This document shows, piece after piece, positions 1 to 15,478 of a stretch of 64,000 nt of DNA (its first letter is position 1; each line of letters opens with the position of its first letter). The stretch is from Scatophagus argus. Taxonomy: Eukaryota; Chordata; Actinopteri; Scatophagidae. The stretch lies in NCBI RefSeq assembly GCF_020382885.2, contig NC_058513.1, forward strand, positions 19,874,213 to 19,938,212, given 5' to 3'. The notes under the pieces were generated by a model, which did not search any database, was not told the DNA's origin, and saw nothing but the letters and a program-made list of their open reading frames with translations. The position numbers and the translations under genes were made by a program.

Positions 1-2651
1 CTGCTGTATTTCTCCTGAAGACGTTTCTTCAACTCGTCTTTACGAGGAAACGCTACTTCCTGAAGTTTCTGCGCAGACAAAGACAGAGTATTATTACTAC
101 TAATGCTGCATCTGCGATTACACATTAAGTAATTCTTTCTGTAGTACCAGCAACTGTGCCTGCAGACATTTGCAAACACTGAAAACCACCAGTCAGACTA
201 CATTATATTCACTTGTCAGGTGCTGAGAGGTGAGGGAACCAGACTGAAGACATTCCCATCAGCTGAGTTTGCTGCAAATGTCAGCATGCTAACATAGAGG
301 ACATGGTGATCACAATACCTGTCAAACATCAGCAGCACATTACTGTTGTGACCATGCTAATGTTAGCATTTAGCTGAAAGCAGCACTGTGTCACCTTCAT
401 GATGAGCTGTTTTTCTGGAACGCTGCACTGCTGGTAGTCTCTGTGACCCGGGAGCTTCTCTACAAACAGCCTGAACACAAACACAGCAGCAGTCAAAACT
501 TTGACTGTGACAGCACAAACATTTCTGTCAGTGAACATATAACAGCAACAGACAACAGTCAGTCTGTTGTGTGTCTCACGTTATAAACTTGGTGTAGAGA
601 ACGTAGGCATTCTCCAAGCTGCCCTCCTCCAGGTAAACCGCCGCCATGCGCTCCATCTCCACTCCAGAACGGAAGTAGCGTCTTGGTGCGATGTCCTCGT
701 TAATTTCTACGCTGCATCCCATCTTCCCCAGTGCCCGCACCCGCTCGGCCGCCGTCAGCGACACGTCGGTGTAGTCTGGTTCTGCTGCCAGCTTCTTCTG
801 CACAACACAAACAGCTCAGAGAGTAACGACAGAACAAGGACAGCATGAGGGTCTGGGAGGAAACAACACATTCCTGACATTCCTGGTCCTGCTGAGTCCT
901 CTTCACAGATGAATCAGGTGTAGACTGTCTGCTGTGTCCTGGTGATGTACTGACTCCAGAGGATAACTCGCTACCACAGAACACAGAACCGTTGAAGAAA
1001 CATCTGTGGATATTTTCATTTAACCGGCTCATAGCTGTCTCAAGGACACTGAATCGAACGCAACTGGACTTGGTTATATGTCAGTTCATGCTCATCAAGG
1101 CTCTGCTAGTCTTGAAAGAATCAGGCGTTTCATTTGTGAATCTCCCCAGGGGAAAAATGAAGCATCCATCTATCTATCTATCTATCCACCGGTCTCATGT
1201 CTTTTATATCTATTATTATTTTCCCTGATCATCATATTGCAGTGAATTATGAGTAGGGCTGTTTATAGGATTAAAAAATTACAATATCAGTACCAATACT
1301 GCAACCCTTGAAGTGATACTGATGCCAGCAGAGTTTTTGATTTAATATGTCAACACACTGAAGTGCTGGATGGGTGGAGCTGGTGGACCAATCACACGTC
1401 ACATCGAATCAAAGAGCGACTGCTGTCATTGGCTGTAAGCAAAACAAAAACAAATAATCATTTTTTCTATATCTGGGTACAAAAACAATCAAAGGTATTG
1501 TTTCACTGGAGAATTTTTAATACTACCTGCTAGTACTCTGTTGATATTTTTGGTACTGAGTACAGTACCCAAACTCAAATACAGTAGCATAAAATAGAAA
1601 TACTCGAGAACATGTGTCTTTAATGCGTACTTAAGTACAGTACTTGGGGTTAAGTACTTATTTATGTTCGACCAATGAAAATCTTTAGTGGTGACATCAG
1701 AACTCATCAAACGTGACAGCGAAGCTGATGCTCATATTTACGGTGCCCGCTGAAGGAGCCTGAATGCAGCGTTTGTTTGGGTGATCAGCTGTGAAGAGGA
1801 AGAGAAGAAACACTTGTCTGTTCACTGGCTGCTTTTCATTCACAACGTAAAGCCAGAGAAGAAAATCGAACGACGGAGAGACTGAAGACGCAGAGGAAGA
1901 AATAAGCCTGCAGCCAGTTAGCTTAGCCTAGCATGAAGACTGGAAACAGAGGGAAACAGTTAGCCTGGCTCAACATTAGCAGCATGTTTCATCTAGACAG
2001 AAACAGGTGGCAGGTGACAGGAAAAAGGTGACTAATTCCTGCTGAGTCAGTCAGAAACTTTGTTATTCCCAAACAATTTCTGGATTCAACACAGCATTAA
2101 AACAAACATTATTTTAAACAGATAGATAAAAATAAAGTCAGATGTAACAGTAAACTCAGTAGACTCGGTTTTACAACGATTATGTGTTGGCTCTTACTCG
2201 TCTGCCTCCCTGAGGATAAAAGCAGAGGATGAAGATGATAATACTCTCTATTGTTTCACTTTCTTCCTGACAGTCAGAGTCACACTTGGTCACATGACCA
2301 CGAGTAGAGTCTTTAAGTTGTTTCACTTCGCATCACTCTGGAGCTCAGACATTTCAAAGTACCTGTCACAGAGAGTCTTTGTGTCCCTGAACAACATGAG
2401 ATCACGTGATTCACATCTGTGCACAAAGACTCACCCTCAGCAGACTTCGGTCAGACCGAATGTGACATCGACATTTAAATTTCATTCTCTTCTGAAGATT
2501 TTATGATGAAGAGAAACTGTGACAAACATAACAGCTTTTAATTTGAAGGTCCTGCATTAGCTTGTTTATCTACAGCACAAAGTGAGAAAACACACACACA
2601 CACACACACAGAGTTCACTCACCAGCGTATTTATGCTGAAGCCTTGTTCCA

Positions 2652-2652
<1 letters not shown>
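1..2652 (-). CDS. stambpl1: AMSH-like protease STAMBPL1, 5' coding exons (partial gene)
   Basis: Four minus-strand exons join in phase: 2623-2652 (starts [10 protein letters not shown]), 580-797 (begins [14 protein letters not shown] and contains [15 protein letters not shown]), 395-470 ([15 protein letters not shown]) and 68-1 ([15 protein letters not shown], running off the window). Acceptors are CAG and donors are GTGAG or GTGAC. The residues match the N-terminal USP8-dimerisation/MIT-like region of AMSH-LP, an endosomal JAMM metalloprotease that trims Lys63-linked ubiquitin chains. The spelling KKLAA...DYTDVS and LFVEKLP.HRDYQQC points to STAMBPL1 rather than STAMBP. The catalytic JAMM domain must lie left of the window. 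The start Met is chosen because [10 protein letters not shown] parallels the family N-terminus; an in-frame upstream Met at 2775 would force translation through the CA repeat and is unlikely. The 1.8-kb intron between the first two coding exons holds no other gene I can see. Confidence 0.9.

Positions 2653-2653
<1 letters not shown>

Positions 2654-2709
<56 letters not shown>
2654..2709. repeat. (TG)28 microsatellite abutting the stambpl1 start codon
   Basis: About 28 uninterrupted TG units on the plus strand, which are CA units on the stambpl1 sense strand. It ends one base before the stambpl1 ATG (2652-2650), so it lies in the 5' leader unless an unseen splice acceptor intervenes; none with an AG is present between the repeat and the ATG. 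A second, shorter (CA)10 lies at 2591-2610, just inside intron 1. Confidence 0.95.
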
Positions 2710-2710
<1 letters not shown>

Positions 2711-4369
2711 TGTGTCACAGGCTCCGGCTGGCCAACGGCCAGCTCATCCATCTGCCACCTCCCATGATGCTTCACTGCAGGAGAGACAGAAAGGAGCAGT
2801 TTTGGGTGAAATGTTCCTTTAACTCCTGTGTGGAGCAGCTAGCACAGTGGCTAAAACTAACAATCAGCAGCCAGTCAAAGCGAGACGCGTGTGGACAACA
2901 TTTTATGTCCTTGTCACGCCCGCCTGTCCTTCAGTTCGGGCCATCGTTACCATGACAACCGGTAAGTAACCATTTGGTGAGTCATTTAACAACAGAGAGC
3001 AGAAGAAGAAAAGACCTCCCACTTCTCTGTGTTTCTGATTCACTCAGCAGCAGCTACTCAAAGAGACAAGATGCTGTGATTGATCATCTCATATTGATCA
3101 GACACAACTCAATCAGGTCCTGGCTGCTGAGTCACCTGACACCGTTTTTGTATCGGATGAAATTTAAGACTCGGTGTGTTTTATAAAATAAATCTTTTCC
3201 TCTTGTTCACTCACAAACACTTTGTAGGTTACTAAAACTCAACGCTGGCTGAGATTGGCCAGATTTATTTTGGTCAATAATGGACAGGAAGGAGCTGCAC
3301 AGGTGAGACTGCGTATGTATTTATAGACCTCAGTGATGAAGATGAACTCCTTGACTTCCTCTCCATTAGTTCACTTCTTATCACTGTTGCAGTTTGTTGT
3401 GATTTTTATTTTGTGAATGTTTGATTGATTATTGATTGACTGCGTCATTAATGGTGATCAACTGCTATCAGGAGCTGTTCAGGTGCGTCAGGTGTGTTGA
3501 CGCCATCACTCAAACTTCCTGCTCGACCACATTCACTCTGCTGCTCCACACCTGCCACAGACTGCATCTTGTCACACATGAAATTGGTCACCAATCAGTT
3601 TGAACGACTAACACGCTTTTTTATATTCAGAGATTTATTAAAGGATTATCTGCATATTTTAAGGGATTTCGTAAGGGTTACAAACTACTTAATTTTAGTA
3701 TCCACCTGTAACTTAAATCCACTTAAACTTTAAACCTGAAGCAACTTTCCCTTATTGTAATTAAATTGTTGTAGGGGTGTTTTAAGATTACAATTAATGG
3801 GATGAAAAGTAATATATTACGGTATTTTAGATGAATTTAATGTCTGTTGTAAAGGTTAATAATAGTTATTAAAATAAGGAAGGTGACATGAAAGTAACTG
3901 TTAAATGGTTTTTAATGTTTAATTTAAAATGCTTTTGTGCCCATGAATCAGAGTGTGAAAGATGTGTTCACGGGGTCTTCTGTCAAGTCAAACTGCGGGA
4001 ATCGTTTGGTTTTTAAAACTTGTGTGCACGAGATGCAACACTTATGTACTGCCTTTCAGAATAAGATGCGTGTCGAGGACGACTGGTGTCTGATTGCTGG
4101 AACAAAAACCTTCACTCAAATTAAAGCGATTCAGGATTATTTAAAGGCGTGTCAGTGACTCAGATTGTTTAAGGGTGTGTTAAGTGATTTTGGTCTCACT
4201 TAATTATCGACACTAAAAACTACGAATGTGTGTTTTTACACACACCGTGTAGAAAATGTGAGACCGTTCCTTAAGCTGAGCTGTCTGATTAAAATCCAGG
4301 TTTGATTTCATGTGTAATTTGTATGGCATGAATTAAATATGAGCCGTGGATGAACGGAGTGAAACCGGA
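2710..4369. other. Non-coding upstream stretch between stambpl1 exon 1 and its CpG block
   Basis: AT-rich from about 3.4 to 4.2 kb. I see no splice-consistent exon, RNA gene or recognisable transposon. Open frames here are short and lack family resemblance. Confidence 0.5.
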
Positions 4370-4800
4370 AATCAGCGCACATCGCTCGGTTCTACTGGTT
4401 TTTACTGAACGCACCACAGCAGAGAGACAGTTGAAGAGAACAGGACGGAGAGACAGAGACAGAAAGCTCCGGAAGAGAGCGGACAAATTTACCGGTTTGT
4501 TGTAGCTGTGATGTCCGCTACGTATCGTCATCAGCGGCTCACGTGCAGCAGCGAGCCGGTGACCCGGATCACAGTCCGTCTCTTCACACTCAGCCAGGAC
4601 TTCGACCCGGGACTGCGGCCGGAAGAAGGTGGCGGACACAGATGTGATGAAGCAGCTGATAAAATGGCTGAAAGCTCCGGCTGCTGGTGCTTCAAACACC
4701 GACTGATGACACAGATGGTGGAGCTCAAAGATCCTCTCCGACACGGGATTACTCACTTACATCTTCCGGTTTCACACGGCTTGGTGGCAAGTCTGCACAT
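4370..4800 (-). promoter_or_regulatory. CpG-rich block, probable stambpl1 promoter and untranslated first exon
   Basis: This is the only CpG- and GC-rich block upstream of the stambpl1 start codon. It has several ETS-type CCGGAA/TTCCGG sites (near 4372, 4470, 4619 and 4765). On the minus strand a candidate 5' splice site GTGAGC occurs near 4541. These features fit a TATA-less housekeeping promoter firing leftward into stambpl1. The direction is inferred; no transcript evidence is available. Confidence 0.4.
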
Positions 4801-5739
4801 GCGCTCCACTGCTGCCAAACAGAGCAGTAAATCAGTGATGATGTCTCACTCTGTTTTCATCACCTGTCATAGTGAACACACAGCAACCAGATAAGGACTT
4901 TCACACAGGATAGGATGAGGTGGACTGCAGGGACCGGGGACTGAACTGAACTGATTGGTGGCTACCTGCTCTCCCTCCTGAGTGAAACAACCTCTTGGGT
5001 TTTTGTCAGATGGACATCATGAGGTTAATGTTGAAACGGAGAAGAAAGGTGTTGTGAATGAGCAGGTATTTGACTGAAGAAAGACCACACAGGGTTCAGT
5101 TCTTATCATGAACAAAAGCAACTTTATTTAAACTGCAGCTGAATCTTCTATTTGACACCTAAACTCTTCTGTCCCTGCCAGGATCCTGTAGAAATGACAT
5201 CACAATGTTTCCAGGGGTGAGTGTGGTCGGGCTGAGCAGGTTCGTCCTGCAGCACAGGTGGTTTCCATGTGCAGTCATTTTGTTGAGTTGGATGTCTCAC
5301 TCACAGTGAGGATGTGATGCTCTGATTGGCTCGGAGACACCAGCAGACTCCGTGTGTACCTGAAAACCCCAGGCCTCCTCCGTGTCTGGGCTCACCTGGG
5401 AGGGCAGCTGGTCATGAAGTCTATGAAGTTTATGTCGTCAGTGTTGGGAAAAAGAAGCCTGATGGAGAGACGTTTTTAACGAGGCTTACGTGCTTGACAA
5501 ACCTGCAGTCTAAATACAAAGTGAGCACACATTTTGTGTCCTGCTGCGCCGACCAGAAAGAAACCTGCTGGAACTGGTTTCACACAAACTGGTTTCTCAG
5601 CCGGTTTCACTGGTTGTCTGGTCTCTGTCTCCCTCTGCTGGACTCTGTCTATCAAACTATGTCCTCCCTGGAGATCAGTTTTGTTTTTATTTTATTTTAT
5701 TGTCGGATGCATCACTGAGAGGGGTTAAAAAAAACTGAA
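4801..5739. other. Intergenic, no recognised feature
   Basis: Unique-looking sequence between the stambpl1 promoter block and the LINE tail. A 130-codon plus-strand frame at 5326-5718 is open but has no motif I recognise and no flanking splice logic. Confidence 0.4.
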
Positions 5740-6345
5740 CAAGCTGATGGACAGTTTTGTCCCGGTCTGTCCTCTGGACTCGGTGGAGGTGGTGGGGACC
5801 CTCAGTATCTCCTGCAGTTACAGACTGCTGCACCCTCAGTGTAGGAAGGAACCAACTGAAGGTCCTTTGACCCGACGGCAGTCAGAGTCTACAACAGGAG
5901 TGTATCCTCCTCTGTGGCAGGTACACCTGAATCCTCAGGTAACCACCAATGAGCCACCATTTTACTTACTCTTAACCTGTGCAATACCTCAGTCGTATAT
6001 TTGTATAAATCCTTCCTACACAACTGTATATTTGTTGTACTGTAAATATAAGCTTGTATTTCTTTATTATTATTATTTTAGATAATCTTTCATATCTTTT
6101 TTATACCTTTTCTGTACTTTTTGCACCATCTTATCCTGCTGGTTGCTGTAACAATCAAATTACCTCATACTTTTATATTTTTATTGTATTTATATTTATA
6201 TTTTTATAGTGTACTTACTGCTCCCGGGACCTGAGTCCTAATTTTGTACCATACACATGGGAATGTGAGCTGGTATGACAATAACGTTCCTTGAATCCAT
6301 AAATCCTTGAATTTCTGCTCCAGGATCAATAAAGTCATCTTATCT
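5740..6345 (+). mobile_element. LINE 3'-end relic (L2/Rex-like tail)
   Basis: The stretch ends in sequence typical of fish non-LTR retroposon tails: text around 6240-6290 running into CCTTGAATC repeats, then GATCAATAAAGTC near 6326. Upstream coding is decayed, with only a fragment near 5750-5900 hinting at the terminal domain. The family assignment is by remembered resemblance of the tail only. Confidence 0.4.
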
Positions 6346-7245
6346 ATTTTATTTTATTTTTTTTGTTTTTTGAATGTTAAAACGTGTAAACCGAGTTTAA
6401 ATTTTCAAAGTGAAAAATGTGAGCACACATCAGTTTTTGTATTGACACGTCAGTCAGTGTGAATTCATGAACGTTTTGGAATGACGTTTATTTTGGCTTC
6501 AGGTTGATTTCGGCTGTGACGCACTTCCTGTTCTCTGCTGCGTGTGTCAGCTTGTCTCAGACCAGCAGACGGGGCGTCAAGTTTGAAGATCGATTTGTTG
6601 ATCGATCATCTGATTGAACAGAAGCAGTCTTAATGTGACATCTGTCACTTTCCACACGTGTTCCCACGGTGACGACAACTTGTGACCTTACACAGAGTGA
6701 GGGTAAAAAAAAAAAACAACAGGAAGTACAGAGTACAAAATAAAAGTAAAAGTCGGTACTTGGTGAATGCTACTGAAAATGTTCGTGTGTGTAACAGTCA
6801 GTTGTTAATAATCAAAACGTTTTAACACCGACCAATATGTTGATAGACTAGTGTCACCGGACGTGCTCTCAGATCGATGTTTCAAACTGATGACAGTAAT
6901 TGATCGTGGGGGGATTACGGGGCTCACTGGGCCTGCGGTGTGACTTACTGGTTTTAGTACACAGAAAAAACGATACAACATCTGCGTCACTCTGGAAACA
7001 AACAAACAAACACATCATTAGTATTAATGTAATTATTAGAATGGATGTTCTTCTTCTTATTATTATTATTATTCATACAACACTTTTCTTTAAAAAGACA
7101 CAAATGGATAAGTTATTACCAAATTTATTCTTTATTTATTCTGTTGTCAAACAAATATTAAAAAAGGCAATAGGAGGACAGATATTCATCAAGGAGGTGT
7201 GAATCTAAATCTGTCAATTAGTCAGAGGACTTTATTTCGAAGTGT

Positions 7246-7255
7246 GAAAGCGGAA
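7246..7255 (+). promoter_or_regulatory. IRF/PU.1 composite-like site (GAAAGCGGAA)
   Basis: GAAAGCGGAA matches the GAAANNGGAA pattern of IRF-ETS composite elements and overlaps a good ETS core (CGGAAGTG). It lies 60 bp upstream of the ankrd22 start codon, where a core promoter or 5' leader would sit. This is a motif match only. It is biologically plausible because ANKRD22 is, as I recall, expressed in myeloid cells and induced by interferon. Confidence 0.35.
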
Positions 7256-7314
7256 GTGATGCTGTTGACGGTCTGGGTGACTTAATGTGTCCAGGTGTGT
7301 TCGTGCTGGCGGAT

Positions 7315-9961
<2,647 letters not shown>

Positions 9962-11970
9962 CAGACAAGGGGACATAAGCTGAGGCTTATATTTTTATAC
10001 AGAGGGAAGAAGTCCGTCAGTGCAGAAAGATTTCAACCTGTTTTCAACCTGATTTCAACCAAAGGAGCCCATCAGCTCCTGTCCTCAGTAACCACTGGAG
10101 GAGCCTTTTACTCAGCGTATATGAATGAAAACTAAAGCTTTGTCTTAGCCCAGCCCAAGTGGCCTTTAAAACCCCGAAGAGTCCGGCAGCTGATCAAACT
10201 TAGCCTCGTGCTAATGTCGCTGTTAGACAGTGTGAGTTTCATCATCACTAAATTACAACAGGCTGCAGCTCACAAAGCAGTTCTTCTCTGGAGATTACAA
10301 AAATCCATTTGTTAGTGTAATTAGAGCTTTTGTCGTGGCTTCCGGGACTACCTGATACTATGCAGAAGATCACAGCCTGATTGGTTCAACACACTGTAAA
10401 TTTTCCCCTGTGCCAATAGTCGGATATGTAAGGATTGTATAAAAGAGAAAGAAAACATGGTTTGGATTCAAATTACTTGATTTCACACAGGAATCACATC
10501 CTGTCCTTGCCCTGGTGCACACTTTTAAAATTCTTCTAACAGGCTTTTTTGGTGTAAACAGGATGAAGTACTGACAGCACTGACAGGTTTCTTTACTTTA
10601 ACAGAAACTGTCCAGGCTGAGTTACTGACAGAAATGGGGATTGTTTACCTGTAAACACGCCTTCATGCCTCCACTGTTAGAGGACATTTCCACTATGATG
10701 GCAGGTTTTTCACCTGAGTTCCAGTCATTTAGTTGCTCCTTTTATCCAGAATGACTTACAGCTTCTTCATTCAGCCACATGGATTCAACACAAAACTGAA
10801 GTGCTTTAGGTGTTAAATTTACAGACAATAAGAAAGAGAAAGTAGAGATTTTTTTCTGAACAGTTTTCAGTCTGTGAATTTCAGCTGTTAACTGAAAGTT
10901 GATTTGAAAATCTGAATTTGGTTCTACAAAGCAGGAAAAATAACCAGATAAAAAATTATATTACATTATGTAATACATTAACAGACTCAGCCAACATAAC
11001 ACACAGCTGTTTCACTGGCTAGCAGTTTCTTAATGCTAAGCTGGGCTAACCACACCCTGACAGCAGCTCTGTACTAACAGACATGAAGTTGATATCCATA
11101 TGACTTCTCTGAAAGAAAGACAAAGCAGTAAAATCTTTTTGTAAGTTGAAACGGAGCATTTAATGAAAGCTGTCTGCCAGAAAAGGATTAAAACTTGAAT
11201 TATACAACTGAGCTTGTGGAGAACATAAGATGCAGATCACCTGATACATTTCAAATTAAAGGTTTTATTACTCGTCACGTCAGTGTGAGAGCGTTTATTG
11301 GACGGTTTTATTCAACACAGTTTAAAACATGTTGTAGAGATCATTTTAAAGCCAACATTAGTGATCAAAATGTAAATAAAAATTTAACTCTGCCCACCCA
11401 CAATTCAAGCAACATGACTGAATGCTGAGGCCCCTCCTAAATTGATCGACAGCTCTTAAAATAAATTTCTTTGCTATTACTTCTTTATTATTCATTAATT
11501 AATTCAAAACATTTATGAATGTTTGTGATGCTAAACATTAGCATGAGCTGTGTTGGGATGCTAAAATCAGTGTGAAACATCTCAGGAGTAGTTCTTTTAG
11601 CCCTGCTGCTCATGCGGCTAAGAAAAAAAAAAAAAAAAGAAAACTCTTGACCAATAGCAGCTGATTTGACCAACAGCAGCAGCCTTAGAACATAAGGGTG
11701 TCTGGAAGCAGTTCCTCTACAGTCCACCAGGTGCTGCTGTGATCAAGATGAAGAAAAACATGGAGGTGGAAAAACAAATACGAGGCAGCATGTTTTTCTG
11801 TTAAAACACTAAAATAATGTTAATGCCTCTAACCTCCAACTCGCTGTAATGCACAGCTAACATGCTGATGTTTAGTCGTATGAGGTTCATGTGGACACGT
11901 TACAGTACAGAATGAACAAAGCCTCATACACACATATGAGGTCATCAACAACACGCACACACACACTCTC
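9962..11970. other. Tail-to-tail region: ankrd22 and lipa 3' UTRs
   Basis: Between the two stop codons there is no further exon. Plus-strand AATAAA signals occur at 11375-11380 and 11460-11465, and a minus-strand AATAAA (TTTATT at about 11484) serves the opposite gene. The two transcripts may therefore end within roughly 110 bp of each other or overlap. The ankrd22 UTR would be about 1.4 kb and the lipa UTR about 0.5 kb. No other feature is visible. Confidence 0.5.
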
Positions 11971-14900
11971 TCAGTGGTGTTCCTGCAGCAGCTTCAGGAT
12001 GGAGGGAAACATCACCTCAGGAGCATCCAGACCCCAGATGAAATCCAGATGTTCCCAGTGTTCAATATGCTGATGGTAGACCAGATTAGACAGCTGCAGA
12101 CAGACAGAAAGTTCCTGTTTGTCAGCTGTACTCAGTACTATTGAGTGAAGATCTTCATCATAAATATCATCAGAAATATGACATATGAAGTATGAAGGAC
12201 TTCAAAGCCTAAGTTTAAGTTGTTGTATGGTGTGTAGTTTTGCTTTCTTCCTGCACTGAATTTGTTCCCTGCTGGATTTAATGGATCCTGCTGTCTAGTA
12301 CATGTCCCAGATCTGCTTTGGGGAACTCTCTGAAGTTTGGTCTCACGAGCCAATCAGTGGCTTCCCATCTGCAGCGTGTTGATCTGCTGTTCCTCTGCTG
12401 TCCACCAGAGGCTGCTGTGATCAAACTGATGTATGTTTGCTGTCTTTTCCCTCTGATTTGCCGCTGTCACCTATGACTTCTGACTTACCTGGGTGAGGAG
12501 GACAGCCACATCTTTGGGGTCTGCCAGTGTATCCTGTCCCCCTGAGAACAGAGCAGTGGGAACCTTCATGTCCTGGACGCGATACTGAGGGGGAGTGGAC
12601 TGAGGACGGACACATGGAGGACGGACAGGTAGGTTATAGAGACAAAATGAGAAGTGGGTGTAGTCCCTCCATACTGAACTTTGTCTCTCTAAACTTACTG
12701 GACTGGACCTGGTCATTCCAGTAGAGTCTCACCTGGTTGTAGTGTTTCATGTTTCCTGCAGCTCCAAAGTCGAAGGCCATCAGCTTCCCTCCACCAACCG
12801 CCTGGCAATGACAACAAGTCCATCAAACGTTATGAGTTCTAGTTTGAGACCATGATATTGAGGACATTTTGCCTTCTTCAAGTATAGGAGGACAGCTTAT
12901 GAGGACATGTCCTGTAGCGTGTTGTTATAAGCATCCTCACAAATGTTCATACACATTTCAGCCCGTCCAGTAGCTCTGTGTGACACACAGGCAAACCAAA
13001 CCACACGTAACAAATATTTGAAGTAAAAGAGGTATAAAATTAATGAATCAGCCTGTGAATATTCTCATTCGTGCAGGTCATGGTTATCTCAAGGAAATTC
13101 AATCGAATGCAACTGGACTTAGTTATTTGTCTTTTGACGGGAAGGCTGGACTAGTCCCAGCCTAGTCAAGCGAGCATGAACTGATGAAGCCTCTTGGATG
13201 AGAGGTGAAACGTCTTCAAAGACAAATAACTAACTAACGGCTTCCTCCCACAATACCAAAAACATGCACATTAGGTTAATTGGCTGCTCTACATTGTCCC
13301 CTAGGTGTGAGTGTGAGAGTGTGTGGTTGTCTGTCTTTGTGTGTTGGCCCTGTGATTGACTGGCGACCAGTCCAGGGTGAACCCTGCCTCTCGCCCGTAG
13401 TCAGCTGGGATAGGCTCCAGCTCCCCCGCGACCCTGACGGATAAGCGGTATAGAAAATGGATGGATGGAAATCAAGTGAATAAATCACAGTATAAAAACC
13501 TGAGAAAAACTTAAGGCACAAGAACTTGAGTGAGTGAGTGATAACTAAGACCTCCTTAACAGATGTGTGTGTGTGTGTGTGTGTGTGTGAGTGTGTGTGA
13601 GTGTGTGTGTTACCTGGGCCCAGTGCACCATGTTCTGGACTGAGGTCCCTGCAGGACAGTGTGTGGTGTAGACTGGAGTCCGAGTCTAGAAACAAACTCA
13701 GTCAGTTTCTGCTGTTTGGGACCAAGAAACTCTCAGATTAAATGTACTTTCTATCTCCTGGGGCTTTTGACCACATCTGATTGTCTTCACCAGCAAATTG
13801 AGATAACATGATCTGTAAGTACGGCACTCAAAGTGGTTGGACTGAGAAACACTGTGAGATGTGGTCAAAAGGTCCAAAAATCCCGTAAAAGGACCTCAAG
13901 CTGAATTAATGTTGTTGCACATTCTGCTCCTTAAGGGCAACAAGATGCTCCAGAAATGATTTTCCTGTTTAAAAGCACAGAAAATGTGTTACTACCACAC
14001 AAACACTGTATGATTTAAAAATGAATGAAACTGAATGAATTTGGTGTGATATAATATTAATTAACACACCATCAAACAGATGGTTAATTTAAAAAAAAAA
14101 ACAAAACAAAAACAATAGAATAATATGTGGACCTGTGTTGAGTTGTGCCTCATATTGAAAAGGTGAGAGCTGTTGGAAGAGCCCACTTAAAAAGGGCTTT
14201 GGATCAGTTTGATCTTAAGTAGTTCAGAAAACCACATGTAAGTAGTGTCTGCAGGTTTCCCCTCAGCCTCAGCCACATCTATGAACATTTCTGTAAATGA
14301 GGCCCCTGGTGTGTTTTAAACAAACCATGTTGAGGTTTTTCTCGTCGAAGCCACAGAGGATGAAGAACACATTTCCACACAACTCGCTGAGCAGCTGCTT
14401 CGCACACACGTGTTCTGCTAACCATTCGATCATGTGGCTCTGAGGCAGGAAGTCCCGCCTACCAAACAGGTCCTGGAGATGGCCAAACACATCATCAGCA
14501 CATCAACGCAGACAGATCAGTCAATTCATGAGCAGCTCAGTCACTCAATAAACTGATCGATCGTTCTTACCCAGAGAAGGAACTCGGGCAGCACTGACAG
14601 TTTGGTCATTGGACTAGCGGTGAACGCTACGGTTGCGACAGGAGCCAAGCCAAAGAACAACTTGATCTTACTGGCCAGTTCTGGCAGCGTGGAGAATGCA
14701 ATGAATGCTGGGGAAAAGGAGACAGAGACAAACTGCTAATAAACATGAACCTTTCTGTGCACGTGTGTGTGTGTGCGTATGTGTGATACCTATAGTGGTT
14801 CCCTGAGAGTGTCCGATGTAGTAGATCTGTTCCTGACCCGTCACCTTCAGGATGTGATTTACAACAGCTGGAAGATCCTTCAGAGCCATCTCGTCATAGC

Positions 14901-15444
14901 TGCAGAGACAGATAGACACAAAAAATGTCAGGCAGGTGATGTGATGTCCGATGGGTGACATGATGTCGGACAGGTGTACCTGAACCTCCAGAAGTCTTCT
15001 TGGTCTGGAGTGAGAGTTTGGTGTTTCCTGGACCAGGTGTTTCCTCTGCTGTTTCCCATCCACACGTCGTAGCCGGCGTCGGCCAGCACGTAGCCCAGAC
15101 TGGAGTTGGGCAGATTGGTGATCCAGTTACTGCCGGCAGCCAGGAGACCATGTTGGAGGAGCACCACAGGCCTTGGACCTGCAGGACACAAACACATGAA
15201 CCATCCCCTCTGTCTCCCTTTCCTGTCTCATCACCACAGTCATCGCTCTGACATGTCTCGGAGGTGTGTCTGGTGTGTGTACTTTGGTCTAAAGCTCTTA
15301 TTTGTCCTCACAGAGATAGAGGTGTCTCACCTGGAGTGTGTCTAAGTCCCTGTGGGATCCTGTTGACAGTCAGGATATATTTGTCCTCTGTCACCACCTC
15401 GTGTTCCTCTGCAGAATAACCCCACCGTCTAATGATCTCTGTCT

Positions 15445-15478
<34 letters not shown>

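Noticed and set aside
2566..2775. stambpl1 start at an upstream Met with a Thr-His repeat extension
   Set aside because: The in-frame Met at 2775 would add a microsatellite-encoded stretch; family proteins start at the residue matching [10 protein letters not shown].
4289..4756. 155-codon minus-strand ORF in the CpG block
   Set aside because: High CpG content lowers stop frequency; no motif and no splice continuity; better read as promoter and 5' UTR.
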